From Gp6-AA40 sp035496255 (GTDB taxonomy: Bacteria > Acidobacteriota > Vicinamibacteria > Vicinamibacterales > UBA2999): a stretch of DNA of 28,651 nucleotides. The DNA is taken from positions 1-28,651 of the forward strand of contig DATJEU010000010.1 of NCBI GenBank assembly GCA_035496255.1, written 5' to 3'. The position numbers and the translations under genes are program-made. A model generated the notes under the pieces. That model searched no databases, was not told the origin of the DNA, and saw only the letters and a list, made by a program, of their open reading frames with translations. Below, in pieces: positions 6,445 to 15,446 of the stretch. Numbering within the stretch: position 1 is the stretch's first letter; each line of letters starts with the position of its first letter.

Positions 6445-7614
6445 ATGGCCCGACTGAACGGTGTTGTAGTCACGGACGACGAGTCCTTCCGCACGCAGAT
6501 TGCGGGATTGCTGCGGCTTGGCCCGGTGCCAACCACGTTGGTACCCGAGTCGGCGCAGGACGGTCTGCGTGTGGACGTCGTCGTCATCGACGCGCGCGCG
6601 GACCTGGACGGAGCGATGGCGCGTGCGGCGCGCTGGCGAGCGGCCACCCCCGCGGGCGTCTTTGCCATCGCGCGTGACGCCACGCCCGACCTGATCCTGC
6701 AGGCGATGCGCAGCGGCGCCAACGAGTTCTTCGCCTGGCCGCCGCCGGATGCCGCGTTCCACGAAGCGATGAAGCGTGCGGCGGGTCGCGTCGCCGCCAC
6801 GGCGGCGCCGACGAAGTCGACGACGATCGTGTTTCTTGGCGCGAAGGGCGGGTCCGGTACGACCACCGTCGCCGTCAATTTCGGCGTCGAGGTGGCACGC
6901 CTCAGCAAGCGTTCGACCGTGATCGTCGATCTCAAGGCGGGTATCGGCGAGATCGGTTTGTTCCTCGGCGTGCGCAGCCGCTACAGCCTGCTCGATGCGC
7001 TCGACAACCTGCATCGGCTCGACAGCGAGTTCATCAAGGAGCTGACGACCAAGCACAAATCAGGGCTCGATATCCTCACCGGATCCGACCAGTGGGACCG
7101 GCCAGGTCCGTCGGATGGCCCGGCGCTCGACGAGGTGTTCCGCCTGCTCGCGGGTCAGTACGAGTACCTGCTCGTGGATGCCGGCTGCCAGATGACGCCG
7201 GCGGCGATTTCCGCGATCTACTCGGCCGACATGATCTGCCTCGTGGCCAATCCAGACGTGCCCTCGGTGCGCAACGCGCAGCGGATCATCGATCGCATCC
7301 GGCAGCTCGGTCCGTGCGGCGAGCGCGTGCGCCTGCTGTTGAACCGCGCGGCGGAGCCGTTCCCGATTCCGCGCGGCCAGATCGAAGCCGCCGTCGGCCA
7401 CCCGATCGATCACACGTTCCCGAGCGACTACAAGACGGTCTCGGCAGCGCTGAATTCGGGCGTGCCACTGGCGCTCACCGGCAACACCGATCTCGCCGAG
7501 CAATTCGACAGCTTCACGCGACGCATCATCGATCCGTCCGCCGAAGATGCGGAACCGGTCGCCGCTGGCCGCCGGATTCCGCTTGGTCTCAACCGCATCG
7601 CGTCCATCTGGTAA
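6445..7614 (+). CDS. cpaE: Pilus localisation ATPase CpaE/TadZ
   Basis: A 389-residue MinD/ParA-like protein. Residues 1-115 form an atypical receiver domain: an acidic pair DDE near residue 11 and a possible phospho-acceptor Asp49 in VVVIDA are kept, but the conserved Lys before the last helix is absent (AWPPPD). A ParA-type ATPase domain follows, with the deviant Walker A KGGSGTTT at 134-141 and a conserved VDLKAGIGEIGLFLG strand. CpaE/TadZ marks the pole or site of pilus assembly and recruits the CpaF motor. A GTG at 6442 overlaps the tadG-like stop, but the ATG at 6445 seems the better start. Confidence 0.92.
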   Translation: MARLNGVVVTDDESFRTQIAGLLRLGPVPTTLVPESAQDGLRVDVVVIDARADLDGAMARAARWRAATPAGVFAIARDATPDLILQAMRSGANEFFAWPPPDAAFHEAMKRAAGRVAATAAPTKSTTIVFLGAKGGSGTTTVAVNFGVEVARLSKRSTVIVDLKAGIGEIGLFLGVRSRYSLLDALDNLHRLDSEFIKELTTKHKSGLDILTGSDQWDRPGPSDGPALDEVFRLLAGQYEYLLVDAGCQMTPAAISAIYSADMICLVANPDVPSVRNAQRIIDRIRQLGPCGERVRLLLNRAAEPFPIPRGQIEAAVGHPIDHTFPSDYKTVSAALNSGVPLALTGNTDLAEQFDSFTRRIIDPSAEDAEPVAAGRRIPLGLNRIASIW

Positions 7615-7620
7615 CCACGT

Positions 7621-9057
7621 ATGAACACCCTGGGTCTTGGATCGATCGGAACGCGCTCGTCGACGGCAACCATTGCGGTCGATCCTGGACGTCCGGCCGC
7701 TGGCGGGCCTCCGGCCGTGCCGCCGGCTGCCGACCGTCGGAATGGCCCTCCCGCGGCGCCGGGGAACAAGGTGGCGCAGGTGCGGCAGCAGTATCTCGAT
7801 CTGCGCGCCAGCATTCATCGCAAGCTGCTCAACCGGTTGAACCTCGAAGCGCTGGCGCAGGTCGAACGGGCGCGAGCCGAGTCTGAAATCCGAACGCTGC
7901 TCACACAGCTCGTCACCGAGGAGGGGACGCCGATCAGCCTCACCGAACGGGAGATGCTGTACGGCGAGATTCTCGACGACGTGTTCGGGCTGGGACCGCT
8001 CGAACCGCTGCTGCGCGATCCGTCGGTCAACGACATCCTCGTCAACACCTACCGGCACGTCTACGTCGAGCGCGCGGGCGTCCTCGAACGGGTCACCGCG
8101 ACGTTCCAGGACGACCGTCACCTCCTGCGCATCATCGACCGCATCGTCAGCAGCATCGGCCGGCGCGTGGACGACAGCTCGCCGATGGTCGACGCGCGTC
8201 TGGCGGACGGCTCGCGCGTCAACGCGATCATTCCGCCGCTGGCCGTGGACGGCCCGCTGCTCTCGATCCGGCGTTTTCCTGCCGAGCGCCTGCAGGCCCC
8301 CGATCTGGTCTCGCGCCTGGCGCTGACGCAGCCGATGCTCGACTTTCTCTCAGCGTGCGTGCGCGCACACATGAACTGCCTGATCAGCGGCGGCACGGGT
8401 GCTGGTAAGACGACGCTGCTCAACGTGCTTTCGAGCTTCATCGGCGATCGCGAACGCATCGTGACGATCGAGGACGCGGCCGAACTGCAGCTCCGCCAGG
8501 AGCATGTCGCACGGCTCGAAACACGACCGGCAAACGTGGAAGGAAAGGGCGCCATCCGGCAGCGGCAGCTCGTCGTCAATGCCCTGCGTATGCGGCCCGA
8601 TCGCATCGTCATCGGCGAGGTCCGCGGTGAAGAAGCACTCGACATGCTGCAGGCGATGAACACGGGGCACGACGGCTCGCTGACCACCGTGCACGCCAAC
8701 ACGCCGCGGGATGCGCTGACCCGTATCGAAACGATGATCGCGATGGGGGCGACGAACCTGCCGGAGCGCGCGATGCGGCATCAGATCGCGTCGGCGATTC
8801 AGCTCGTGGTTCAGCAGTCGCGCCTGAGCGACGGCTCGCGTCGCGTCACCAGCATTTCCGAGATCACCGGCATGGAAGGCGAGATCATCTCGATGCAGGA
8901 GATCTTCGTCTTCGAGAAGACCGGCATCAACGGCGAGGGCAAGGTCACCGGCCGCTTCCGCGGTACCGGCGTGCGGCCGAAGTGCTGGGAGCGGCTGCGC
9001 GCGTCCGGGATCAACCTGCCGGCGAACATGTTCGACGGCGTGACGGAGGTCAGATAA
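7621..9057 (+). CDS. cpaF: Pilus assembly motor ATPase CpaF/TadA
   Basis: A 478-residue type II/IV secretion ATPase that drives Flp pilus extension, and in several systems retraction as well. The first ~50 residues are Pro/Ala-rich and disordered. A helical N-terminal domain follows, then the core: Walker A GGTGAGKTT at 257-265, Walker B region DRIVIGEVRG at about 327-336, and the His box MNTGHDGSLTTVHAN at about 346-360. Family-typical strings PSVNDILVN and VDDSSPMVDARLADGSRVN confirm the CpaF clade. It lies six bases after cpaE and two before tadB. The first 17 codons have no strong Shine-Dalgarno, so the exact start is less certain. Confidence 0.95.
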   Translation: MNTLGLGSIGTRSSTATIAVDPGRPAAGGPPAVPPAADRRNGPPAAPGNKVAQVRQQYLDLRASIHRKLLNRLNLEALAQVERARAESEIRTLLTQLVTEEGTPISLTEREMLYGEILDDVFGLGPLEPLLRDPSVNDILVNTYRHVYVERAGVLERVTATFQDDRHLLRIIDRIVSSIGRRVDDSSPMVDARLADGSRVNAIIPPLAVDGPLLSIRRFPAERLQAPDLVSRLALTQPMLDFLSACVRAHMNCLISGGTGAGKTTLLNVLSSFIGDRERIVTIEDAAELQLRQEHVARLETRPANVEGKGAIRQRQLVVNALRMRPDRIVIGEVRGEEALDMLQAMNTGHDGSLTTVHANTPRDALTRIETMIAMGATNLPERAMRHQIASAIQLVVQQSRLSDGSRRVTSISEITGMEGEIISMQEIFVFEKTGINGEGKVTGRFRGTGVRPKCWERLRASGINLPANMFDGVTEVR

Positions 9058-9058
9058 C

Positions 9059-10024
9059 GTGCTGATTGCACTCGTTGTCTTCGTCGTCGTCAGCGCAGCG
9101 ACGGCCGTGGGCGTCATCACGATCGGCAAGCTGCCGGATCGGCGGGCGGCGCGGCGCATCGGCCTCCGATTGATGGAAGTGCAGACGCCGCAGGAAGAGG
9201 AAGGCGAGACGACGACCGTCGTCCGCAAGGCAGAGGCCGGGCCGCTGCCGGCGCTCGATCGCGTATTGCATCAGTTCGGTGTCGGCCCGCGCATCAGCAC
9301 GCTGATCGTGCAGGCTGGGGTGAAGACGACTCCCGCCGTCATTGTCGGTGCGGCCGTGGCGTTTGGCGCGCTCGCGGTCATATCGATTTCGACGTTCGTG
9401 CGCATCCCGGCGCTGGCGCTGCTCGGCGCCCCGGTGGGGGCGACGCTCCCGTTCCTGCTGCTGCTCCAGAAGCGGGCGTCGCGCCGGCGGAAGTTCGAGG
9501 AGCAGTTCCCCGAGGCACTCGACCTGCTGTCGCGGGCGCTCCGCGCCGGCCACGCGCTGCAGGCGGCGCTCGGCATGGTTGCCGACGAACTGCCCGATCC
9601 GATCGGCCCGGAGTTCAAGAAGACCTACGAACAGCAGAACTTCGGCCTGCCCCTGAACGACGCGCTGAACGAGCTGGCGCTGCGTACCGGCCTGCTCGAC
9701 GTCCGCTTCTTCGTCACCGCGGTGGCCATTCAGCGCGAGACCGGCGGCAACCTCGCCGAGATTCTCGACAACCTCGCCAACGTCGTGCGCGAGCGGTTCA
9801 AGCTGCTGCGGCAGGTGAGCGTCCACACCGCGCACGGACGGATGACCGGCTACGTGTTGCTGGGACTCCCGGCGGCCCTCGGCATCGTGCTCTCGTTCAT
9901 CAGCCCCGGCCACATGAACACTCTGTTCACCAATTCGCTTGGACGGATGATGCTGGTCGGCGCTGCCGTAATGCAGACGGTCGGATTCGTCTGGATCCGT
10001 CAGGTCATCAAGATCGAGGTGTGA
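9059..10024 (+). CDS. tadB: Tad inner-membrane platform protein TadB
   Basis: A 321-residue polytopic membrane protein with a type II secretion F domain. It has an N-terminal helix (residues 2-20), a central pair of helices around residues 95-140, the F-domain core (KFEEQFPEALDLLSRALRAGHAL, then RETGGNLAEILDNLANVVRERF) and C-terminal helices. TadB and TadC form the platform that couples CpaF motion to pilin extraction. The GTG start is preceded by GGAGG at 9046-9050, eight bases away and inside the end of cpaF. Confidence 0.93.
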   Translation: MLIALVVFVVVSAATAVGVITIGKLPDRRAARRIGLRLMEVQTPQEEEGETTTVVRKAEAGPLPALDRVLHQFGVGPRISTLIVQAGVKTTPAVIVGAAVAFGALAVISISTFVRIPALALLGAPVGATLPFLLLLQKRASRRRKFEEQFPEALDLLSRALRAGHALQAALGMVADELPDPIGPEFKKTYEQQNFGLPLNDALNELALRTGLLDVRFFVTAVAIQRETGGNLAEILDNLANVVRERFKLLRQVSVHTAHGRMTGYVLLGLPAALGIVLSFISPGHMNTLFTNSLGRMMLVGAAVMQTVGFVWIRQVIKIEV

Positions 10025-10025
10025 C

Positions 10026-10928
10026 GTGACTCTGCTGCTGCCTCTGCTCGGTTTCGTATTCGTCACACTCCTGGTTACCGCCGGTGCCATGGTGCTCGCG
10101 CCGGCGAATGCCGGACGCATCGAGGAACGGCTCGCCGAAATCGGCGGCATCGAGACGGTCGACAGCGGCCGCTACGAGCGGATGATCCTCGATTCGCTCA
10201 AGCGGATCGGGCAGGTCGCGCCGAAATCACCGTCGGAAATGGGCAAGCTGCAGCAGCGGCTGGTGGCGGCGGGGTACCGCTCGAACGAAGCGCTGGTCAC
10301 CTTCTTCGGCATCCGCGTCGGGCTTGCCCTGGCGATCTTCGCCCTGCTGGCGCTGCCGCTTGTCGTCCGTCCAAACGTTATCCTTGCCCTGGCTGGTGCG
10401 GGCCTCGGTTACATGCTGCCCAACATCGTCCTCGGCCGCCTGGCGAAGAAGCGCCAGCATCGCATCCGCCTGTCACTTCCGGACGCGCTCGATCTGCTGG
10501 TCGTGAGCGTGGAAGCCGGTCTCGGCCTGGACCAGGCACTGGTGCGCGTCGGCGACGAGCTCTCAGTGACGCATCCGGATCTGTCCGACGAGCTGCGGCT
10601 GATTAATCTCGAGTTGCGCGCCGGCAAGCCCCGCTCGGAGGCGCTGCACAACCTCGGCGCCCGCACGGGCGTGGACGACCTCGTGTCGCTGGTGGCGATG
10701 CTCGTCCAGACCGACAAGTTCGGCACCAGCGTGGCCCAGTCACTGCGCGTGCACTCCCAGTCGCTGCGGACCAAGCGGCGTCAGCGCGCCGAGGAAGCGG
10801 CCGCCAAGACAGGCGTCAAGATGGTCTTCCCGCTGGTGTTCTGCATCTTTCCGGCACTCTACGTCGTGACGCTCGGCCCAGCCGTGATCAAGTTCATCGA
10901 AGTCCTGGCGCCGATGGGGCAGCAATGA
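10026..10928 (+). CDS. tadC: Tad inner-membrane platform protein TadC
   Basis: A 300-residue paralogue of TadB with a type II secretion F domain (SLPDALDLLVVSVEAGLGLDQAL, then FGTSVAQSLRVHSQSLRTKRRQRAEE) and hydrophobic helices at the N-terminus, around residues 98-135 and at the C-terminus. It is the second half of the inner-membrane platform. The GTG start follows GAGGT at 10016-10020. The stop overlaps the next ATG by four bases (ATGA), tying the downstream AAA ATPase to the pilus operon. Confidence 0.93.
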   Translation: MTLLLPLLGFVFVTLLVTAGAMVLAPANAGRIEERLAEIGGIETVDSGRYERMILDSLKRIGQVAPKSPSEMGKLQQRLVAAGYRSNEALVTFFGIRVGLALAIFALLALPLVVRPNVILALAGAGLGYMLPNIVLGRLAKKRQHRIRLSLPDALDLLVVSVEAGLGLDQALVRVGDELSVTHPDLSDELRLINLELRAGKPRSEALHNLGARTGVDDLVSLVAMLVQTDKFGTSVAQSLRVHSQSLRTKRRQRAEEAAAKTGVKMVFPLVFCIFPALYVVTLGPAVIKFIEVLAPMGQQ

Positions 10929-12247
10929 CCGCCGCGGCCACGACGCTGCTCGACGCTCCGCCGGCGGCCCTTGCGCCGGCGATTCCGCGGACGCTCGCCG
11001 ACACCGGCCTCGCGCCGGATCATGTCGAGCAACTGATCCTCAAGACGCTGTACATCGGTGAGGCGAGCGGCATGAGCATCGCCGACAAGATGCGGCTGCC
11101 GTTCTCGATCCTCGAGACGCTCGTCGAGCGCCTGCGCGCTGAACGCCTGATCGAGGTTCGGGGCGCCAGTGGCACGGGCAGCGCCGGCTATCGCTACGCC
11201 CTGACTGACCTTGGCCGCGACCGGACGCGAGAATACCTGGCGGTCAACGGCTACATCGGTCCCGCGCCAGTGCCGCTCAGCCAGTACTGCGAGACGATGA
11301 AGCGGCTGGCCGCGGCACGCGGATTCATCGATCGTGAGCGGCTGCGCAGCGGCTTTGCGCATCTGATCATCAGCGACGCGCTGCTCGAGCAGCTTGGGCC
11401 GGCCGTCAACGCGAACAAGGCGGTGTTCCTCTACGGGCCTCCGGGAAACGGGAAGTCGGTGGTGGCGGAAGGCATGGGCCGTTCGATGGGCGGCGATATG
11501 TACATTCCGCACGCGCTCGACGTCGACGGCGCCGTTGTCACGATGTTCGACCCGATCGCGCACGAATCGCTGGAAACCGAGGATGGTGTCTTCAACCTGA
11601 TTGCGGACGCGCCGCGCGATCGCCGCTGGGTGCGCATCCGCCGGCCGGTCGTCGTCGTCGGCGGCGAACTGACGCTGTCGATGCTCGACCTCACGTTCAA
11701 CGAGGCGTCGAAGTTCTACGAGGCGCCGGTGCAGTTGAAGGCGAATGGCGGCGTGCTGCTCGTGGACGACTTCGGCCGTCAGCGGATGCGGCCCGAGGAC
11801 CTGCTCAATCGCTGGATTGTGCCGCTGGAAAGCCGGATCGACTTCCTGACGCTGGCCACGGGCAAGAAATTCCAGGTACCATTCGACGTGCTCGTGTCGT
11901 TCGCGACCAACCTCGATCCCGCATCGCTCGCCGACGAAGCGTTCCTGCGCCGTATTCCGTACAAGATCCCAATCAACGACCCGACCTCGGACCAGTTTGC
12001 CAAGATCTTCGAGCTGAACTGCCGCCGCCAGAACCTCTCGTTCGATCCCGACTCGCTGCTGTATCTTCATCACCATCACTATCAGCCGGTGAAGCGGCCG
12101 CTGCGCGCCTGTCATCCGCGCGACCTGCTCGAACAGGTCGTCGCGCTCTGCCGCTATCGCGGCGTTCCACCGGCCGTGACGCCGGAAACGCTCGACGCCG
12201 CCTGCGCGGCGTACTTCATCGACGATCCGGCACTGGGAGCGCCGTAA
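10925..12247 (+). CDS. Winged-helix AAA ATPase, Tad-associated
   Basis: A 440-residue protein. Residues ~30-105 look like a winged-helix domain (a helix-rich stretch, then a wing ending GYRYALTDLGRDRTREYL). An AAA/MoxR-like ATPase domain follows: Walker A GPPGNGKS at 171-178 and a Walker B-like GGVLLVDDFGRQ at about 275-286. Its C-terminal part has the run LHHHHYQP and RACHPRDLLEQVV. No membrane segment is visible. It overlaps tadC by four bases and the DUF192 gene by one, so it is expected to be co-expressed with the pilus. Canonical Tad loci of Caulobacter or Aggregatibacter have no such gene. It could remodel a pilus complex or couple assembly to gene control; both are inferences. Confidence 0.8.
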   Translation: MTAAATTLLDAPPAALAPAIPRTLADTGLAPDHVEQLILKTLYIGEASGMSIADKMRLPFSILETLVERLRAERLIEVRGASGTGSAGYRYALTDLGRDRTREYLAVNGYIGPAPVPLSQYCETMKRLAAARGFIDRERLRSGFAHLIISDALLEQLGPAVNANKAVFLYGPPGNGKSVVAEGMGRSMGGDMYIPHALDVDGAVVTMFDPIAHESLETEDGVFNLIADAPRDRRWVRIRRPVVVVGGELTLSMLDLTFNEASKFYEAPVQLKANGGVLLVDDFGRQRMRPEDLLNRWIVPLESRIDFLTLATGKKFQVPFDVLVSFATNLDPASLADEAFLRRIPYKIPINDPTSDQFAKIFELNCRRQNLSFDPDSLLYLHHHHYQPVKRPLRACHPRDLLEQVVALCRYRGVPPAVTPETLDAACAAYFIDDPALGAP

Positions 12248-12657
12248 TGCCGTTGATGCTGGTGAACGAGAGCACGTCGACCACCGTGGCGTCGCGCGTC
12301 GAGCTTGCGCTCGACCGCAACAGCCGGCGGCGTGGTCTGCTCGGCCGGCCATGGATGCCGCCCACGAGCGCGATGGTCATCTCGCCGTGCTGGGCGATCC
12401 ACACCGCGTTCATGCAGTTCCCGATTGATGTGCTGTTCGTGGACAAGCACGGGCGCGTCGTGCAGGTGACGCGTGACCTGCCTGCGTGGCGGATTGCCGT
12501 GTCGGTGCGCGCGCGCATGGTCATCGAGCTCGCGGCCGGCGTCGCGGCGCAGCGGGACATCAACGTCGGCGACCGGGTCGCGCTCCTCGACACCGACCGA
12601 TCGGAGGCGGATATCGCCCTCGGCGGACGGTTGCCGCTGGAGGTGCGTGCGTGCTGA
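12247..12657 (+). CDS. DUF192 domain protein
   Basis: A 136-residue protein matching DUF192 (COG1430): RRGLLGRPWMPPTSAMVI, the core IHTAFMQFPIDVLFVDKHGRVV and the closing ELAAGVAAQRDINVGDRV. DUF192 proteins are small beta-rich proteins of unknown function, often exported, but this one has no signal peptide and should be cytoplasmic. Its ATG overlaps the stop of the AAA ATPase, and its 3' end carries the Shine-Dalgarno and GTG start of the next gene. The close coupling suggests a role in the pilus operon, but no specific function can be assigned. Confidence 0.85.
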   Translation: MPLMLVNESTSTTVASRVELALDRNSRRRGLLGRPWMPPTSAMVISPCWAIHTAFMQFPIDVLFVDKHGRVVQVTRDLPAWRIAVSVRARMVIELAAGVAAQRDINVGDRVALLDTDRSEADIALGGRLPLEVRAC

Positions 12658-14240
12658 ATCTGGCCCCCGCCGACTCGCGGCCGGCCGGTTCGACGGCGCT
12701 GCGCCTGCGCGCAGCGGCGCAGGGACTGCGGTATGTGCCGGAACCGCGCCCGCGATTCCCGCAGACGCGTTCGTTCACGTCGGTGCTCGAGTCGGTGCGC
12801 GCGGGCCTCCGCGACAGCGACCGGCTGATCATCGTCACCGGCGGCAGCGGCACCGGCAAGACGCAGTTGTGTCGCGCGCTGATCGAAGACGCCGAGCTGC
12901 TGACGTTCACGTCGGTCATGCTGCATCCGCCGACAACGCCCGAGGATCTGCTCACGCAGTTCCTGCGCGACGTCGAAGTGATCGACCGCGGCACGTCCGA
13001 CGCGCTGCGGACGCGCAATAACCTGGTGTTCACGCTGCAGCGCTACCTGGAGTCGTTGATTCCGCTGGGCGCCCGCGCGGTGCTGGTGATCGACGAGGCG
13101 CAGCATCTGCCGCCCGTGGTGCTGGAACAGCTTCGCCTGCTCCTCAATTTCGAGACGGCCGACGCGCCGCTGCTGCAGGTGGTGCTGGTAGGACAGCCCG
13201 AACTGCATACGCTGCTGCGCTGGCCCGAGCTCCGTAGCGTCGCGCTGCGCGTGTCACGCCAGTGTGAGCTGGTTGGGATCACGCCGGAGGAGTCATCGGA
13301 GTTCCTCGAAGAGTGTCTCGCCCAGCGCGGTGCCGCCGGCATGGTGCGCCTGGCACCGGCGGCCGAACGGATGCTGATGACCGCGTCGCAGGGCGTGCCG
13401 CGTGTCGTTGATCGAATGTGTCAGCACGCGCTGGAAATCGCGTCGGCCCAGCATGGCCGCCGGATCGAGCCGAGCATGGTGGCCGCGGCCGCCCGCAGGA
13501 TCGGTGTCGATGCACCCTACGCCACCGATCGCCGTCGTCGCATGAGACTGGCGGCAGCAGGCGCGACGGTCGCTCTCGCGGCCGCTGTTGCAGGAGTCGG
13601 GGCCTGGACGTGGATGCGGCATCCTTCGATGACGACGCCCAGTGCGCCGGCGCAGGCACTCGTGGCGCCCGTCACTCAGACGGCAGCACTCGCCCCGCCG
13701 GCTGCGGTACCGCCTCCCACCCCGGTCAATACCGCCCCGGTCGCCGCCGCAGCGCCGGCGACGCCTCTCTTCGCCGGCGCGCCGACCGATTCGCACGGCA
13801 ACGTCTACATCGTCCTGTCGCCAACTCCAGTCGCCGCGCCGGTTCCATCGATTCCTGCGCGGCGGACGACGACGGCCGCCGCGGCGGTGGCGAAGCCGGC
13901 ATCGCCCGCGGCCAGGTCGCCGGAGGAGGCGTACCGGGACGCGGTGAAGCCGTCGCTCCAGAAGCTGCGTGAGCTCGGGCCGTTCATGATGTCGGCCGCC
14001 AGCTCGCCTGACCCGCGTGTCGCATCAGCCGTGATCGCGGGCATTGGATCCGTCCGGTCAGCACTCGAGGCGCTGCCGCCGCCACCGTCAGCCCGCGGCA
14101 GTTACGTGACCGTGCTCGGTGCCGTCGACAGTCTCAGCAGCGCGCTCTCGCCAGGGTTCACCGGCGATCGCCCCGCGGCCATCAGGCAGGCCATGTCGAC
14201 GATTGATGTCGTGGGCGGTGTGCTGGTGAGTGGAAATTAG
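12651..14240 (+). CDS. ExeA-like membrane ATPase
   Basis: A 529-residue protein. Residues ~40-285 are an ExeA/AAA_22-type ATPase: Walker A GGSGTGKT at 64-71, Walker B VLVIDEAQHL at about 144-153, then LLNFETADAPLLQVVLVGQPEL, the ExeA-family string. A single membrane helix lies at about 299-320, followed by an Ala/Pro-rich stretch (to ~415) and a ~110-residue C-terminal extracytoplasmic domain I do not recognise. ExeA helps multimerise a secretin in type II secretion. The start is the GTG at 12651, seven bases after a perfect GGAGG (12639-12643) and overlapping DUF192; longer in-frame starts would read through DUF192 in another frame. Last gene of the operon, before a terminator. Confidence 0.88.
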   Translation: MLNLAPADSRPAGSTALRLRAAAQGLRYVPEPRPRFPQTRSFTSVLESVRAGLRDSDRLIIVTGGSGTGKTQLCRALIEDAELLTFTSVMLHPPTTPEDLLTQFLRDVEVIDRGTSDALRTRNNLVFTLQRYLESLIPLGARAVLVIDEAQHLPPVVLEQLRLLLNFETADAPLLQVVLVGQPELHTLLRWPELRSVALRVSRQCELVGITPEESSEFLEECLAQRGAAGMVRLAPAAERMLMTASQGVPRVVDRMCQHALEIASAQHGRRIEPSMVAAAARRIGVDAPYATDRRRRMRLAAAGATVALAAAVAGVGAWTWMRHPSMTTPSAPAQALVAPVTQTAALAPPAAVPPPTPVNTAPVAAAAPATPLFAGAPTDSHGNVYIVLSPTPVAAPVPSIPARRTTTAAAAVAKPASPAARSPEEAYRDAVKPSLQKLRELGPFMMSAASSPDPRVASAVIAGIGSVRSALEALPPPPSARGSYVTVLGAVDSLSSALSPGFTGDRPAAIRQAMSTIDVVGGVLVSGN

Positions 14241-14270
14241 TCGAATCAGGCGGAACTTCGGAGCCAGTCA

Positions 14271-14300
14271 AAAAGACGCCATAGATGGCGTCTTTTATTT
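14271..14300. terminator. Bidirectional intrinsic terminator
   Basis: Perfect 12-bp arms AAAAGACGCCAT (14271-14282) and ATGGCGTCTTTT (14285-14296) enclose a two-base AG. T runs follow on the plus strand and, by symmetry, on the minus strand. It ends the Tad operon (stop at 14240) and also serves the leftward TPR gene, whose stop is at 14319. Confidence 0.92.
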
Positions 14301-14318
14301 GGGGGTGAACAGTCTTCG

Positions 14319-15446
14319 CTATCGAACCGCGCGGAGCGGCATCGGCGCCGCCTCGGTTTCCGCGGCCTGCGCCTGCAGCCGGGCGCGCTTCAGCAGGGCA
14401 TCATAGCTGCTGTTCTGCGGGTCGCGGTCGCTGAGGTCCTCGGCGATCGCCAGGCCTTCGGCGATCTCACCACGCAGCAGATACGCTTCTGCGAGCAGTT
14501 CCTGGCCGCGAGCGGCGACGTCGAGGCGATCGGCGTCGACCGCGACCTCGATCAGGCGGACCAGCACCGGCGGATGATCGGGAACCGCTTCCGCGAAGTG
14601 CTCCAGGGCCTGCAGCGCCTTGTCCCAGTTGCCGTGCGAGGTGGAGGACGAGAGCGCTGATTCCATCAGCGCCTGGGCCGTCTCGGTGCGACCGGCGGCA
14701 AGCAGGATCGCCATCGCTGCCGCCTGGGCGCCGGTGTCGCTGCCAATGACGGCCGGGGTGAGGAACTCCGCGGCGCTTTCGAGGTCGCCTTCGACCAGGC
14801 AGTCGCGAATGATGATGGCGGCCGTCCCGAGATCCGACGGGTCGCGCTTCACCGCTTCGCGCAGAAGTTCCCGGGCGTCGGCCGACTGACCGGCATGCTG
14901 GAGGACGGTGGCGAGCGCGCGGCAATCGCGCGCGCTGGTGACATGCGCCCGCGCGCGCTGCAGGTCGCCGCTCTGAACACAGAGCTCGAACAGGCGTGCC
15001 GCGAGGCGCGCTTCGGGATCAAGGCTGGCGGCACGTTCGAGGGCGTCGATGGCCCGCTGCAGATCGCCGCGGCCAATCCGCCGGTCGGCAATGCGCTGCA
15101 GGTGGGTACAGGCGGTCGCCGTGTCGCCGGCCGCTGCCGCCAGTTCGGCGAGCTGCTCCAGGCTGTCTTCATCGCCCGGCTTGAGCGCCAGAATCTTCTC
15201 GTGGACGCCGGCGGCGCGGCCGTGTTCGCCTTTGACCGCCAGTGCCGCGGCGGCGCCGCGATAGTGGGTGACGGCTGCGTCGGTGTTGCCCGCGCGGACG
15301 TGGAGCCCGGCAAGCTGCAATGCAGCGTCGAATTCCTGCGGCGCGTCGCGGACGACCTTTTCGTATTCCGCGATGGCAGCCGCGATCTTGCCGATGCGGA
15401 GCAGCTTCTCCGCATTGCGCAACGTTGCCGATCGGTCAGGGGCCAT
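14319..15446 (-). CDS. Tetratricopeptide repeat protein
   Basis: A 375-residue soluble helical-repeat protein with no signal peptide or membrane helix. TPR-like 34-residue units run through most of its length, for example AEKLLRIGKIAAAIAEYEKVVRDAPQEFDA, LQLAGLHVRAGNTDAAVTHYR and GDLQRAIDALERAASLDPEA. Such proteins are scaffolds for protein-protein contacts. I chose the ATG at 15446. A start at 15488 would add MFLAKTGARIRVSV without a better ribosome binding site. It converges with the Tad operon and shares its terminator, so any pilus role is uncertain. A 230-bp gap separates it from the upstream permease, suggesting its own promoter. Confidence 0.88.
   Translation of the reverse strand: MAPDRSATLRNAEKLLRIGKIAAAIAEYEKVVRDAPQEFDAALQLAGLHVRAGNTDAAVTHYRGAAAALAVKGEHGRAAGVHEKILALKPGDEDSLEQLAELAAAAGDTATACTHLQRIADRRIGRGDLQRAIDALERAASLDPEARLAARLFELCVQSGDLQRARAHVTSARDCRALATVLQHAGQSADARELLREAVKRDPSDLGTAAIIIRDCLVEGDLESAAEFLTPAVIGSDTGAQAAAMAILLAAGRTETAQALMESALSSSTSHGNWDKALQALEHFAEAVPDHPPVLVRLIEVAVDADRLDVAARGQELLAEAYLLRGEIAEGLAIAEDLSDRDPQNSSYDALLKRARLQAQAAETEAAPMPLRAVR

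Noticed and set aside
12486..12650. Upstream extension of the ExeA-like gene
   Set aside because: It reads across the DUF192 gene in another frame and looks non-protein-like. GTG at 12651 has a perfect GGAGG seven bases upstream.
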